Position numbers and translations under genes: made by a program. From Isoetes taiwanensis (taxonomy: Eukaryota; Streptophyta; Lycopodiopsida; Isoetales; Isoetaceae), in assembly GCA_021234155.1 (NCBI GenBank), contig JAJEKV010000003.1:8742413-8806412 (forward strand): 64,000 nt of DNA. The letters run 5' to 3'. Shown here piece by piece: positions 1 to 11,323 of the stretch; the first letter of the stretch is position 1; the number at the start of each line of letters is the position of its first letter. The notes beneath the pieces are model-generated. The model made no database searches. It was given only the letters and a program-made list of their open reading frames with translations, and had not been told where the DNA came from.

Positions 1-552
1 CAGAGATGGAAGCTCAAGCTCTACTGGAAGCACAAGCTTCAATGCCATAAACTAAGTTAAAAGGTGTATGAGTGGTTGCTGCTTCAATGGTAACTCTATA
101 AGCCCATAGAGCATCCACCAGCTTGACATGCCAATCCTTTTGATTATCATCCACTGTTTTTTGCAAAATGCTCTTCAAAACTTTATTAGTAGCTTCTGCT
201 TGACCATTACCTTGGGGATAGTAGGAGGAACTCTTGGTATGTTTGACTTTAAGAATGGTCAATAAATTAGCAATAACTTCATTCACAAAAGGGGTACCTC
301 TATCAGAATGTAACTGTAGAGGAATACCAAACCGTGCACAAATATACTCATGTAAGAACTTTGCTGTTGTAATGGCATTAGCCTGTCTTAAAGGAATTGC
401 CTCTGCCCATTTGGTAAAATAATCTGTAGCTACAATAATGTGCTGATGTTGCCCTGCAGAAGGGGGGTTAATAGGACCAATATAATCTAATCCCCATATT
501 TGGAAAGGTCCTGGAGAAATGATGGGGTTTAGTGCAGCTGGGAGAAGGATCC
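1..552 (-). pseudogene. Ty3/gypsy integrase core remnant
   Basis: This is the catalytic core of a gypsy LTR-retrotransposon integrase, which joins the cDNA to host DNA. The reading frame shows GLDYIGP, HSDRGTPF and GNGQAEATNK. These carry the three acidic residues with 60 and 35 residues between them, the DDE layout of the family. The usual ELVYGIEA-type tail is present, but a single extra T near base 36 throws the frame off. The expected VLPVELE continuation is readable in the next frame, so the copy is broken. Homology begins abruptly at about base 552. The zinc-binding HHCC domain that should precede the core is missing and unrelated sequence follows. The element runs off the left edge of the window. 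The family call is firm; the subfamily is not resolved. Confidence 0.9.
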
Positions 553-560
553 TTTTGCCA

Positions 561-585
561 AACCCTCGTGCGCAGCACCTTGTTA
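561..585. repeat. Short hairpin motif shared with 40,336-40,361
   Basis: The 25 bases from AACCCTC to CTTGTTA recur almost unchanged at 40,336-40,361. Both copies hold a GTGC-3 nt-GCAC hairpin. Flanks are unrelated on the right side. It abuts the truncation point of the gypsy integrase. The hairpin recalls Helitron 3' ends, but the terminal CTRR is absent. Confidence 0.5.
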
Positions 586-656
586 ATGTCCTTGAGAAGC
601 CAAAACTTATGGGACACACACCCAGATGGGACCTGCCCCCACCATTGAACATGGCT

Positions 657-760
657 GAAGTGCCCCCACTAACTTTACAATGATCATCGCTACTTTTACA
701 ATGAGACTGAAATGCCCCCACTAACTTTACAATGATCATGACTACTTTTACAATGAGATG
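657..760. repeat. Two-copy 52-bp tandem repeat
   Basis: Two head-to-tail copies begin at 657 and 709. Each contains the words CCCCCACTAACTTTACAATG and CTACTTTTACAATGAGA. It lies between the gypsy relic and the COG0212 gene. No coding meaning was seen. Confidence 0.8.
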
Positions 761-1028
761 TTAAAACTGTGAAAACAATCAAGAGGCTAAGAAGCAAACT
801 TTGTTTCATTTTAAGACACCACTTGCTGTGTTTGATTTACACACTTCACTTGCTATGTATTAACACTTCACTAGAGGTGGTGCTCTTCTTCATTAACGAC
901 ATCCCTTAATCTATCTAGTTGGAATTGGTCATGTTTAGGAGGGCTAAACCAGGCCTCATACGGTTTAATGTAGGATTTGCTTTCATAGATGAGAAAAGCA
1001 ATGGCGTTCTTCCATTTGTTGATTGATA

Positions 1029-3467
1029 ATGTTTGCACTATCAACAACAACCAGCCCCCTTCGTCCTGCAATTTTGCAACATGGTGCCCTCTTTCATTTG
1101 AAAGATGGTGTAAATTTGTCAGCCAGGCCTGCTTTGTCGCCCATCTTGACTTCATCTTCCTCCGGCCCTCGATTTGATGAAAAAGCATATGAGGATGAGC
1201 GAAAAGCCCTTGACGCCAAGGCTAGAGAAGTGATGGCAGCCGCTGCAGTTCAGAGTGGATCATCTGATGGAGCTTGGAAATGGGCTATTCGAAAACGAAT
1301 ATGGGACTTAATGGAAGCTGAGAATATTGCAAGAAATCCTCGCCCTGTTCATCACCGGATACCCAATTTTGTTGGCGCCGATGTTGCTGCAAATAAGGTA
1401 AAGGAAATCCTGTTGAAGATTCTGAAAAGAATTTGTGAATTTTTATTTTTCTGTGGTGGAAGTTAGCGAGCCTACCAGCTTTCCAAAGTGCTAGATGTGT
1501 TAAGGTCAATCCAGATACTCCACAAAAACCAGTTCGTTATTTGGTTTTAGCAGGTGAGGTCTTGTTTTGATTTTACTAGTGATGGGAACAAAGAAATGGA
1601 CATTCTGGTGGAAATAATAGGCTGGTTTATTTTGTAGGAGGGAAAACCCTATTGACCCCGCAACCACGCCTGAGAACAGGGTTTTTCTCTACATTGGAGG
1701 TTGCAACACTACCTGCTGGAAGTTTGAATGAAGCATGCACATCAGTAGGAGTTGCAAAGTATGGCACACCTATAGGTCTTGATGCAGCACTTAAAGTGGA
1801 CTTGCTTATCATTGGTTCAGTTGCAGTTGATCCCACCACTGGTGCTCGATTGGGTAAAGGAGAGGTAAGGTCTACTCGTTCTTTACATCGAACATTCTTT
1901 GCACTTTACGATAGAAACCCAAACACACCCACAACCAATTTAGTCGGTATTCTATATTGCAGCATGTACCTGTTTTAAACGAGAGTTGATGGTTGCCCCA
2001 TCTTTGCCTTCTTTCCTCCTGTTAGTTCTCCACCCAGTTTGTAAAATATGCCAAATACAACATGCAATTGCATGTGTTTTATCTTGTCCATGTTTGATAG
2101 TTTTAACCTTGGATACTAGCTCCATTGGAAAATGCAGAAAGAATGGGAATGCCAACATCATTTTTAGCATCATTTATGAAATAAGGTGATGAGACAATGA
2201 TATCCTGAGCAATTTGGATATATATATGGATTTGATAGATTGAGAAGTCATGAAAAAACTGTGATCTTTCACAACTATGAGCTAAGCATGTCAATTTACA
2301 TGAAGAATTTGCTTCTGGATGCATGTTGGACAAATAGAAGACATAAATGGGGATCTCACAAGAGAGAGAATTTTCATTTTTAGGTTCCGATAGTGCATGA
2401 CAGCAGGAAAGATGTATCTTAAGTTCTTGTTTACTTTATGGACTGCTCCTCTTCATGCCTTCTGTAACCTTGCATGTGATGATGTTGTATGCATGAGAAG
2501 GACTTGATTAATCATTTTGATGCTGATATGGCTAAAACACCCTGTCTGTTTCCTTGGAGAATTCATATCGATTTGTTTTCAGAAAAAGAATCAAGTGAGA
2601 TTATGCCATTTCCATATCCAATGGCAGACAAAAACTTCTAGTTTCCTTAGTTGCAGCACTTTTAATGATAGAGTATCCTGCAGCTTGGTTTTAATGATGC
2701 CAAGTGGCTACTTCATGCCAGGGATTTGCAGAACTGGAGTATGGCATGTTGCGCCATATGGGTGCAATTGATGACAACACCTTAGTTGTTACATCAGGTA
2801 CAGTAGCAAAATCTGTTGATTTGCGCAATAAGTATTTTTGTAGGAGCAATGCTTATTGAAATTCTCTTTAGCAATTTGGTGCCGAATGGGATAATAGAAG
2901 TAGACATGAAACTACACAAATTTAGTCATCTTTGGAATCACATACCATGCTTATTGGATGTGTTTCTATTAAAAGTATCCCTATTTAAAGATTAGAAATA
3001 GAATGTATATAAAAATATGTTCAGAAGGTTGCCATCCTCGACAACTATTATCCGCTGCAAACCGATAGCATTTCTGAAGATGGTGATCTGGTGCCACTTT
3101 TGTAGTGCATGATAAGCAGTTTGTGGATGATATACCAGTGGAGAAGTTGCTCATACATGATGTTCCAGTGGACGTTGTCTGTACTCCTACGCAAATTATC
3201 TATACAAATACAACGATTCCAAAGCCCAAAGGCAAGTGAAAATGCTCTTTCTAATAAATGTTTTAATGATCTAAATTATGGTACTAAGCAGGTATCTATT
3301 GGGACAAGCTTTCACCAGAGAAATTAAAACAAATACGAATCTTACAACAACTCAAAAGACAGATAGAGCAAGCAACAGGTCAACAGCTTCCTTCTGGGCC
3401 ATCTGAAAAGCTTCCGCCTGTAGCTCAAAGAGTTGCAAAACCTCAAATTTGGAGGCGCAAGCAATAG
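1029..3467 (+). CDS. COG0212: COG0212 protein, plastid-type 5-formyl-THF cycloligase paralogue (6 exons)
   Basis: Exons are 1029-1397, 1463-1553, 1638-1864, 2722-2797, 3106-3231 and 3292-3467. They join in frame to 354 residues, the usual length of the plant protein as I recall it. The start at 1029 opens a Ser/Thr-rich stretch without acidic residues, which looks like a chloroplast transit peptide. The conserved part follows: [20 protein letters not shown], then a fold with [27 protein letters not shown] and [12 protein letters not shown]. Next comes the nucleotide-binding-loop-like [20 protein letters not shown], then [11 protein letters not shown] and [11 protein letters not shown]. The family is a paralogue of 5-formyltetrahydrofolate cycloligase; a link to thiamine metabolism has been proposed, and the biochemical role is unsettled. 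All introns are GT-AG except the fifth (3232-3291), which starts with GC inside a perfect GCAAGT context. No disabling change was seen, so this is probably a working host gene. The ATG at 1029 is the only one in frame before the conserved region that leaves a plausible transit peptide. Confidence 0.93.
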
Positions 3468-5639
3468 TGTTATCCAACATTGTTGTATATATTTGTGGTA
3501 AATTATTAGTGAAATCGTTGTTGTCCTTTTCTGCTTGCAGTAATTGCATTGGATATAGCCGTAGACCTTTATAAAAGAGACAACTAAACCAAGAGTTGTG
3601 CAATAACATGTATTTTGACAAGAATTCTGACAGTATATACCAAAGCTGCTCTTTTAAGCAAGACAGTTGTTTATGGAAAACTACATAAGTCGGTTTTGGT
3701 TGGTTTGCATGGTAACGTATAAGGAGAACACGTATTTATAGAAACTTACATAAGCCGTGATTAATGACCTCTCATTATCTAGAAGTTATGTTCTCTCAAA
3801 CATTTTCTATCAACATTTCTCATTTAACAAATCAATGTTAGGTATCTGCACAGGTGTGTGTTAATCGAACATGATGCCAACAATTCCAGCAAAGGTGGAC
3901 TTGCTTAGTAACATTAATGTGGTTACTAAATGAGATACCCTCCCCGGCGTTCCAATATAACCTTATCAATGGGATTATATATAGCATAATGATATCACAA
4001 ACTTATATCAACAACATTAAAGGCATGTTGTCGTTTTCATGCTTAAATTACAATAAGATTCATTATTGTCATTGTCCACTTGCATCCTCTTGAGAATTCT
4101 AGACAGTCAATCATTTTTATATCTGGTGCCGATCTTGAAGTACAAAGTCATTGCAGAAAAGTTCTAAAGTTTAGGGAAGTAGAAGAGCATTTTTTGTAAA
4201 CCATTTTTAAGATGAGGCGAGGAGCAGTCAGCACGTGGGCTTCGGCATAGATGCAAATAAAAAAGATAATAGAGAAATCTGCATTTGAGCAAACGTTTTT
4301 CACCAACTTAACAGCAAGGAAAAATATGATGAAAGTAAATACCTTGTGAAGATGATCTTGTTGATATTAATTTACTCAAGATGAATAGTTTGCATAGGCT
4401 TTTATACAAAACAATAATGGAGTTGAAGCTATTTCTATCAAACGTTGTATAGAAGCAGTTAAGCTTGTTTTGCATGCCCTATCTACAACACTATGATACT
4501 TGATGAGAGTGTTCTGTATGCATTATTAGGAGTAGGCAAGCCGTTGAAGGGATAAGTAACACATTGGATATTGCATGGCCATTGGATATTTTCAAGTCTG
4601 CTCATGTTTTGGTCAAAGGCCAAAGAATATCTAATGCAGACAACCTTCTCTTTTAGGCCATTTAATTTTCTCTCGCTTCCTCATTGTGCTTGATCCATAA
4701 AGGTGCAATCCACCAACATGTTCAATATGGAAACACATTTCATTCAAACATGAGCAACATGCCTAAAGTTTGTAGCAAATAACAAAATATATAAACCTAA
4801 TGTACCTTTATGTGTGCTTAATGAAGCATAAAGGATGGGTTGAAGTGCTCTAAGAGGCCCTCATTTAAAAGAGGGTCTCAGGTTTTACGACAGAATATAA
4901 GACAGCATAATAGAATGAACAGGTTCATTCGTTTCTTTGGTTTTACATTGTAGATGTGCATTGTTATAGGCAGATAAAAAATTTGAAGCGTGAGAACATT
5001 GAAAATGTAGATTATGCTTTTAACAATATAGAAAGGAAATGATAAAATTCGATCGACATCATGATTTCAGTTGAAGCAAACAACAAAAGCCTGCATAATT
5101 CTTGTGCATAGTCTTTAACACTACAAAGGAAGGATCTAACTATTGAATTTGCTAGAGAGTGAAGGGGGAGCTAGGATTCAGAGAATAGAAAATGGGAGCA
5201 TAAATCAAATGGAAAGATTCACAGAGCTTTGAAAATGTGTTGGCTTTATCTCATAAGACTCCAGTGGTATGCTCTGCATCATGATATAGTTATTTGAAGT
5301 AGTTATCCGAAGTGCTGCAAGGTAAGCATCCTAGGTTCCTTGCTTCATTTGCTTCTTGCACTATTACATCATGTTTGTTAAAACAACCCTTTTTCCATTA
5401 GTAGAATGATCTATACAATGCCATCATATTGAAAAAAAGGAATCATGTTTTGTAGAACTCAAAGTGGCTCTAAGATTACTTACTTTAATTTTGGAATTGA
5501 TGTTAAATTAAACTTGGCATAGTACTACACACATCAAACAAGTACGTCCAGATGACTGCAAGCTTACAGAACCACTCATCATTTCATGAACTTGCGAAAG
5601 ATTTGCACCGAGGAACTATAGTAATTTGTGCATGTGTTA
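3468..5639. other. AT-rich non-coding stretch
   Basis: This begins with the presumed 3' untranslated region of the COG0212 gene. No ORF with recognisable similarity, no terminal repeats and no RNA gene were seen on either strand. Confidence 0.6.
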
Positions 5640-5990
5640 GTTTGGGTGCATATTCACACGGGGGGTTACTTCGGGCAACGAGAGCTGTCGGATGGGCATA
5701 TTTGCCCTTTATTCCAAGATCTGGACCGTACATAGCGATCCTCGTTTGTGGGGTATGCATGTACAAGTTTTTGTATATTGTATATTAAAGTTTGCAAAAT
5801 ACTATAAGGTTTGAGAGAATGTACTTAATGGTGTTAATTTTGTACATGTATTATAAATTTTTTTAGGCTCTCGCTGCCCTACGTAACCCCCCACCCAAAC
5901 TAAAGGGGGTTTAAGGGGGATTTTAATTTAAATGTGTCAAATGCAATGGTTTGAGTTAATAATGTTAGTTGTGTTTTAATGGTTTTTGTT
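5640..5990. mobile_element. Foldback/MITE-like element, truncated copy
   Basis: The left arm (5,640-5,686) contains GGGTGCATATTCACACGGGG and ends in CGAGAGC. The right arm (5,867-5,960) is its inverted partner, starting GCTCTCG and running into a GGGGGTTTAAGGGGGATTT tract. The interior (5,690-5,860), with CCTCGTTTGTGGGGTATGCA, matches the interior of the element at 58,793-59,465 in opposite orientation. The outer part of the left arm is missing compared with that copy. No transposase is encoded. Confidence 0.75.
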
Positions 5991-6273
5991 AACTAAAAAT
6001 TTTTTTGGCCCCTTCGGGGCCTTAAGGATGGTGTAGGGGTGTAGATATAGACATTATTTAATACTCTAATGATGGATGGTATATCATTGCCTCACAAATC
6101 TAACGAACTAGAGGTGCTCAAATTATGGGAAAGAAAACATTGCATAGAATTAGACATATAATATTATACCAATACCAATATTAATACATGAGGTAGCATG
6201 TAATAATAGAATTTATTAATAATGAACAAACAGTTAAATCCTCGTTGTTTTTTCTCGAAGTTGCATACATAGC

Positions 6274-6423
6274 CTAAAGTCTATATGGTGCTAGATTTCT
6301 CTGAGAATCATAATCTGCCAAATTGGAAGTACCTTGATGGGAAAAATGTGTTGACCCTGCACCAGTCCCAGTGCCTCCTTTGAGCCACTCTGGAACCAAG
6401 CATGGTTCAGTTCTTCCCATTTC
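6274..6423 (-). pseudogene. First-exon fragment with VPEWLK motif
   Basis: A minus-strand frame from the ATG at 6,423 reads MGRTEPCLVPEWLKGG, followed by a Gly/Ser-rich stretch and NLADYDSQRN. As far as I remember, this resembles the N-terminus of a plant family of unknown function that begins with a charged residue pair followed by LVPEWL. Only the first exon is present; the frame stops after about 50 residues and nothing downstream continues it. It sits 180 bp from unrelated MATH-domain exons on the same strand, which suggests a captured genomic piece. The family recall is tentative. Confidence 0.45.
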
Positions 6424-6601
6424 CACAACAGACCATGATATGTGTACAAGGCACCCACTTAGCGCTGCCTTCTCTTGCATGATAACTCAAAAGATGGAAA
6501 AAGCGGTTGTCAATTAACCATAAGAATTGGAAATCCTAAGGCATCTTCACCCCCTTCCTGTTCACCCCATTATCTGGCATGCAAGCCATTGCCCATGTTA
6601 C

Positions 6602-7012
6602 AATTGCAAGGCTATCATCTTTTAAAAAATCAGATGTCTCCATAGCAGTCCTCCTAAAGAAACGTTTGTAACCCCTGCACATTAAATAAAAACTCAACGT
6701 AAATGAGACAATTAGAGGCATCATCAACACTTTACCTAAAGGGTTGTTAGAGGCTCACCACATATTGCCTCTATATTTCAGAGCCATTTTGATCGCTCTT
6801 TGGCGCTTTGTGTATATGATCGTTTTCTAAAGAGCGATCAAAATGGCTATGAACCTTATGTTTTCCTTTCCCGCTTTGGTCTAAAAGAGTAAGCTCAAAA
6901 AGCGCCCTCACATTTGTGCCCTCACTGGCAAGGGCTATAAAAACTGAAACATATAAAGAATTATCTTCAGCATTTTTGCCATCTGGATAAAAGTACATCG
7001 CCCATTGAAAAC
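6602..7012 (-). pseudogene. BPM-type MATH-domain exons (gene fragment)
   Basis: Two adjacent exons of a plant BTB/POZ-MATH (BPM) protein are recognisable. BPM proteins use the MATH domain to bring substrates to CUL3 ubiquitin ligases. Exon A (7,012-6,759) reads [40 protein letters not shown] and [17 protein letters not shown], then LKYRGNMW. Exon B (6,674-6,602) reads GYKRFFRRTAMETSDFLKDD. The intron between them keeps a GTGAGC donor and a CAG acceptor and joins MW to GYKRF exactly as in the family. Exon A contains an inverted duplication of its own sequence (6,782-6,848) that replaces a few residues and shifts the frame. The start of the MATH domain and the whole BTB part are absent, so this is a dead fragment, probably captured with its intron by a transposon. 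Confidence 0.82.
6782..6848. repeat. Perfect 20-bp inverted repeat inside MATH exon
   Basis: Bases 6,782-6,801 are exactly complementary to 6,829-6,848, with a 27-base loop. The outer arm encodes the conserved SHFDRSL of the MATH domain; the inner arm is an inverted copy of it. Confidence 0.9.
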
Positions 7013-7179
7013 CTGCAACTGTAAAGGTTTAGAAAGAAGCGCATCAACTCTGCTTTGTCTACTGGAAATCTTGTTGAAATTGCATCTACCTGGTCATTTT
7101 TGCAGAGAAAAATAGGATTAGACATAGATTACGAACTACTGTGTTATAATTCATATAAGATGCATACGTTAATTAATAT

Positions 7180-7740
7180 CAACATCTGAGTAGGATTTCT
7201 CCACCTCATCTCCAGCATAATCCTGTCCAGTTCCTTCTTGATATTTTCACCCAAAACCTGCAGGCACAAAAGTTGTCACTTGACCATCCTGAACCAGGGG
7301 CATTTAAAAGCACAGACTCTTGCCGTTATTGGCAGTTTCACATCAGGCTTTAGAAAAAAATGCCTCTTCCAAATCTAGCTCTGGTATTTTTTTTTCAACA
7401 AAGACATGGTTTGACGGTTTGAGTAAAGCTCCGATTGCAGAGCGAGAAAATAAGAAATGATTCAAAGCAAGTGGTTTCTTGTAGAGCAAGAACCTTGTAG
7501 AGCAAGAACCTCAACATCAACATAGTGCTAGACAGATAATTTTACCTGTTAAAAAGACCGAATCTTGCCATACCCCACCTTAAGACAATAGCCAAGGTTC
7601 CAATGCTCCATAGTTACGACCTCCTCTCAAAAATCCAGCCAGATGCACTGACGGATTTGCAAACTGAAGATAATCAGCAACAGGGCTTAGCTCCGGATCT
7701 ACCTCGAACCCTGATTCCAGAGTTATATCTATGAAGCAAG
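7180..7740 (-). other. Unrecognised exon-like fragments
   Basis: Two minus-strand stretches look like coding exons but match no family I recognise. One at about 7,735-7,585 reads DPELSPVADYLQFANPSVHL and then GGRNYGALEPWLLS before a stop. The other, near 7,256-7,180, follows a clean CTGCAG acceptor and reads VLGENIKKELDRIMLEMRWR. They lie upstream of the MATH exons on the same strand and may belong to the same captured segment. Function is not assigned. Confidence 0.3.
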
Positions 7741-8386
7741 GGGGGTTCGAGCAAGGGAATGTTTTAGGGATCTGTATAACTGCAAGAGTTCAATGCGAGA
7801 AGGAAATTTATGGCAAGGGAGCGTATCTGTCATTAAGTCTGCAGCACCAGAACCTGGAATCTGTAAGCAAAGATCCAATAGCTTAAGCACTCTGTATAAA
7901 TCGGAAAGAATTAGGAAGGAAGAACATGCTTTCCATGGCTTTACCGTAAAAAGGAGCCGACATAATTTGGTGTTGGACGGGATGGAGATCCCTGTGTTCG
8001 GGCACCTGTGCTGGTGCGGTTCTTCTGGAGACAGTCTGGATGCTCGAATGTTGATGTTGAGGCCTGACTAGCTGCCGGATGCCGAAGGAAGCCAATAACT
8101 TCCCAACACATAACCCTAAAATGGGTTATCTCGAGGCTTGCATGTCGAGCAGAATATAATACTACAAGAAAATACAATAATATAATAAAGAAATACATGA
8201 CATATGGGTCTAAGCCATTGGAATTAGGCATCAAAATTAGTTTAAGCGTATGCGCACTCTAGATATACTAATTAGTATACCACATCAAATACATCCATGA
8301 AATCATATAAAAACCTTAGGAAAAAACGTACAAAAATACAAAAGAAACCCTCTGTTATTTTGCTACATATTCACTTCACTTTTTAA
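7741..8386. other. Non-coding, no feature recognised
   Basis: Overlapping short frames occur on both strands, none with family resemblance. The right part (8,080-8,390) is AT-rich and could be retrotransposon flank of the gypsy relic that follows, but no LTR border is visible. Confidence 0.4.
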
Positions 8387-9041
8387 CTATTCCAAAAGAA
8401 TAATGTAGGACATGCAAAGAAATCCATCCATAGATGCTATTCTTCTTCTAAATGCAAGGAAGCACTCTAGAAGAGCTCTTAAGGTACGAAAATCAAAGGC
8501 CCAAGAATGCGATAGATTGAGTTTCTGGTAATCTACACAAACATAGATCTTACCAGGGTGCTTAAGAACAATAACGATAGAGCTCAACCATTTTGAATGT
8601 TTTTCATAAATGAGACTGGCAGCCAAAAGTTTATCAATTTCGGCTTTCACACGGTCATGCTAATTTGGGTTGAGTCGATACTATTGTTGCTAGATGGGGC
8701 GAGAGTCATGTCTGGTGGGTATAGTCAGTTCGCGTAACTCTTTCTTAATATCTCTTAAATCATTGTAGCTCACATGCAAAAATGTGCTTGAATTTCTTGA
8801 AGAGACGAAGAGCTTTTTCTGGAAAAGGTGGAGGAAGACTAGCTGCTAAGTGAATGGGTTGATTTTTTTCTAAATCAAGGATTTCCACTTCAGGAGTTTG
8901 GAGATGCAGAATAACATCCGTATCAGTTACCATAGGGTTGCAGCAGGACCGGCGGTGATGCACTAGTGGTGGTGAAGAGCTATTACAGGTGCTCCCAAGG
9001 GTATAGCCGGAATCAGGCCCTTGACGGATGTCCATGAGCAT
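8387..9041 (-). pseudogene. Ty3/gypsy reverse-transcriptase relic
   Basis: On the minus strand the protease-to-RT linker is readable around 8,860-8,770 as FPEKALRLFKKFKHIFA. SYNDLRDIKKELRELTIPT and the start of RT follow, VKAEIDKLLAASLIYEKHS and then GKIYVCVDYQKLNLS. This matches the N-terminal fingers of gypsy polymerase. Stops and frameshifts interrupt it near 8,760 and 8,650, and the YVDD catalytic box is not reached. It is a short decayed remnant bordered on the right by an unrelated LTR (9,216) on the other strand. Confidence 0.82.
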
Positions 9042-9215
9042 GGGGTTACTGTTACTGGGTAGTTGTGATTAATGGGCCATGTTGACTGTAATCAGTCTAT
9101 GGTGACGGCATACGGAATAAGGGACAAATATTGCTAGGGACCGATATCAAGACTAGGGGCACTAATATTAAGTAATAATATTAGTCGTGGAAGCAAGGGG
9201 TTTGATACCAATGGT

Positions 9216-9861
9216 TGTTACTAATATAATGGGTGTTCTAATATATAGTGGCAGTTGTTTGGTATGATAAGTTGACATTAAATTAAATGTTAAAAGGGGC
9301 CATGTGGCATAAGCCTATTAGTTGGAGTTCAATCAATGGGAAAACCCATGAAGAACTCGATTTGGAAGGCCTTTTATGGGTTTGATATGAGGCAGCCATG
9401 GCAGCCATGCAACTCAAGCTTTGAGGCTCTAGTCAGAGCCAAAATCAGGCTGTTACAGGTCGGATTTGTACCAGTAGTACTGGTGTGGCAGTCCTAGTCG
9501 CTATTATATGAGGGTTAGGACGAATTAGAGAAGGGGAAGAATGTTTTGTGGGTCATTGGAAGAATCAATTCTGAGCAAGGAGAACTTTGTCAGGGCTGAT
9601 TCGTGGAGCATAGGGTCGGATTTGCTGAGCAACCCTATTGCAGTAGCAATTGGGTAGTCTCAGGCCCCTTTGTGTTGCAATCTGCTTGCGGTTGAATTGA
9701 TCAAAGCTGCTGGCAAAGAGCTTGATCAATTGAGTGCTTGAAGCACCGGCTTGGACAACGAACTAATAATTAATGTGGGGGGGTCCGGGATCCACAGTGT
9801 GGGAGGTAGCTGATTTACTCATCCAAGGGAAAAAATTTGGGCTTGAAATTTCATGGTAACA
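9216..9861 (+). mobile_element. LTR of a retrotransposon (646 bp)
   Basis: The segment starts TGTTAC and ends GTAACA, a 6-bp inverted terminus with the canonical TG/CA ends. It is followed after one base by a sequence matching the initiator-tRNA-Met primer site except for one base. A TATA-like CTATTATATGAG lies at about 9,501. These facts fix it as the 5' LTR of a plus-strand element. The 3' LTR is not in the window: the interior is cut at 10,384 by the copia element. Confidence 0.78.
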
Positions 9862-9862
9862 G

Positions 9863-9874
9863 TGATATCAGAGC
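9863..9874 (+). other. Primer-binding site (tRNA-iMet type)
   Basis: TGATATCAGAGC differs at one base from the TGGTATCAGAGC complementary to the 3' end of initiator tRNA-Met. It lies one base after the LTR end. Confidence 0.8.
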
Positions 9875-9877
9875 AGC

Positions 9878-10384
9878 ATGGTTGAACCTTTGCCGGATGT
9901 ACCAGCAAGACCCATTGACGGATTGCCAGAAGTGCACCCGCCTGAAGAGGGCGTAATATCCGCCCTCGAGGACATTCATCTGGATGATGAACTGCCCGAG
10001 TTTGAGTTTGAGATGGAAGCATCCTCAGATGTTGCTCCTGAGGTGCTGTCAACATAACTGCTGCAACTGCTAATATGTTTATGCAAATGCAGCTAATGCT
10101 GGTATTGGTAATGCCGGGAACACTCCGGGAGTAAGTACTGAGCGGGGACCAGTAAGTGAAAACGTACCTGACGGTAATGAAAGTCGTATCAACCATTTGA
10201 CTAGGGGTGAATGAGATAAGAACTGAACAAACCAAGTTCAGAAATAACCTAGGGTTGATGCAACAGAATTTGCAGAAGTGTGCTGCTGAAGGCAATGCTC
10301 GGGAACTTTGTTTAAGCAATGCAGTAGAAAAGTTTCTACTTGTGGCTGGGGCAGTTCCTACTGCTCCAAGGGCAAACGTGATAT
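9878..10384 (+). pseudogene. Truncated gag of the LTR element
   Basis: An ATG four bases after the primer site opens 59 codons rich in acidic residues (PEEGVISALEDIHLDDELPE), ending in TAA at 10,057. Coding character resumes in other frames: ANMFMQMQLMLVLV and then, to 10,384, NEIRTEQTKFRNNLGLMQQN and AVEKFLLVAGAVPTAPRANV. This resembles the N-terminal part of a gag polyprotein with a predicted helical segment, but no CCHC knuckle is reached. The copia 3' LTR begins at the next base, so the copia insertion truncated it. Assignment to gag rests on position after the primer site. Confidence 0.6.
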
Positions 10385-11203
10385 TGTAAGAAATTAGAAT
10401 AAAAAACACACTAAGAACCTTAGTTGTTTTACCAACACGTCCAATTTCAACCAGATATTATTATGCAAAAACCATCCTTTGAATGTTCATGAATCAAAGA
10501 ACCAATGATCCCATTAACACATCTTGCTAGAAGAACTCACAAAACATTTAAACAAGTATTGTTAAACCATTTAACAAATAACCATATTGCATTGTCTATT
10601 GTCTTCAAATTCAAAAACTACTGCATCGAATATCATTAAACACTGTAGCAATGGGCATTAGCAAACTTCGAATCTACTGTATTCAACCTTTGAGCAAGTT
10701 TTCTTCACCCGAACTGATCGCAATTCAATCTGTACATAATATATATCTTACATCTTCTTTTATTTACACAGTCCGGCCGCAATGCCGGACCGTTTGGCCG
10801 CTCTCTGATTGCCTAGAGTCCTATGGCAATTCTCCATTGGACCGACACATTCAAACCAGAAAAAGGCTCCATGAATCTCGATAATATCTAGAATATTCCT
10901 TTGTTGGACCTCAATGGTTTTTCAACCATTCTTTCATTTCCGTATCACCATTGCAACTTGGGTTAAATCTCCAACAAGTAAAATATACTTATTTGCCTAA
11001 GCACTTGTTTACCTAAGTTGTGCTTCAACTTAGATGCTGCAATAGCAGTTCTTCTTCTGTTAAATTTAAACGTCCACAGATGTTAACATCAACCTCTGAA
11101 CTGCTCAATATTGTCTTTGTGACTGCATGACTGCACAATACTTCCTGTGCTCAAATTAGTTCTCTTAAATTTCACTGTATAAATTAAGATGTGAATTCTA
11201 ACA
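10385..11203 (-). repeat. 3' LTR of the copia element (819 bp)
   Basis: On the minus strand it begins TGTTAGAATTC directly after the polypurine tract and ends TTTCTTACA, giving TGT...ACA ends. The left border coincides with the point where the older gag stops. No second copy was found in the window, so the boundaries rest on termini and context. Confidence 0.7.
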
Positions 11204-11214
11204 TTTCCCCTTTC
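11204..11214 (-). other. Polypurine tract
   Basis: GAAAGGGGAAA on the minus strand lies immediately before the LTR start. It is the expected plus-strand priming site. Confidence 0.75.
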
Positions 11215-11323
11215 ACATCATAATTTGTAAACTTCAAATTGCCACAAAATTTATGAACTTCAGTTCTTCATGCTGTAATAAATTTTAACCTGTTTTCCTG
11301 TTATAACTTTATGTTCCTGCAGT

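Noticed and set aside
10207-10409. Minus-strand 196-aa frame over the older gag
   Set aside because: It is the antisense of the plus-strand gag remnant, crosses the copia LTR border and has no domain.
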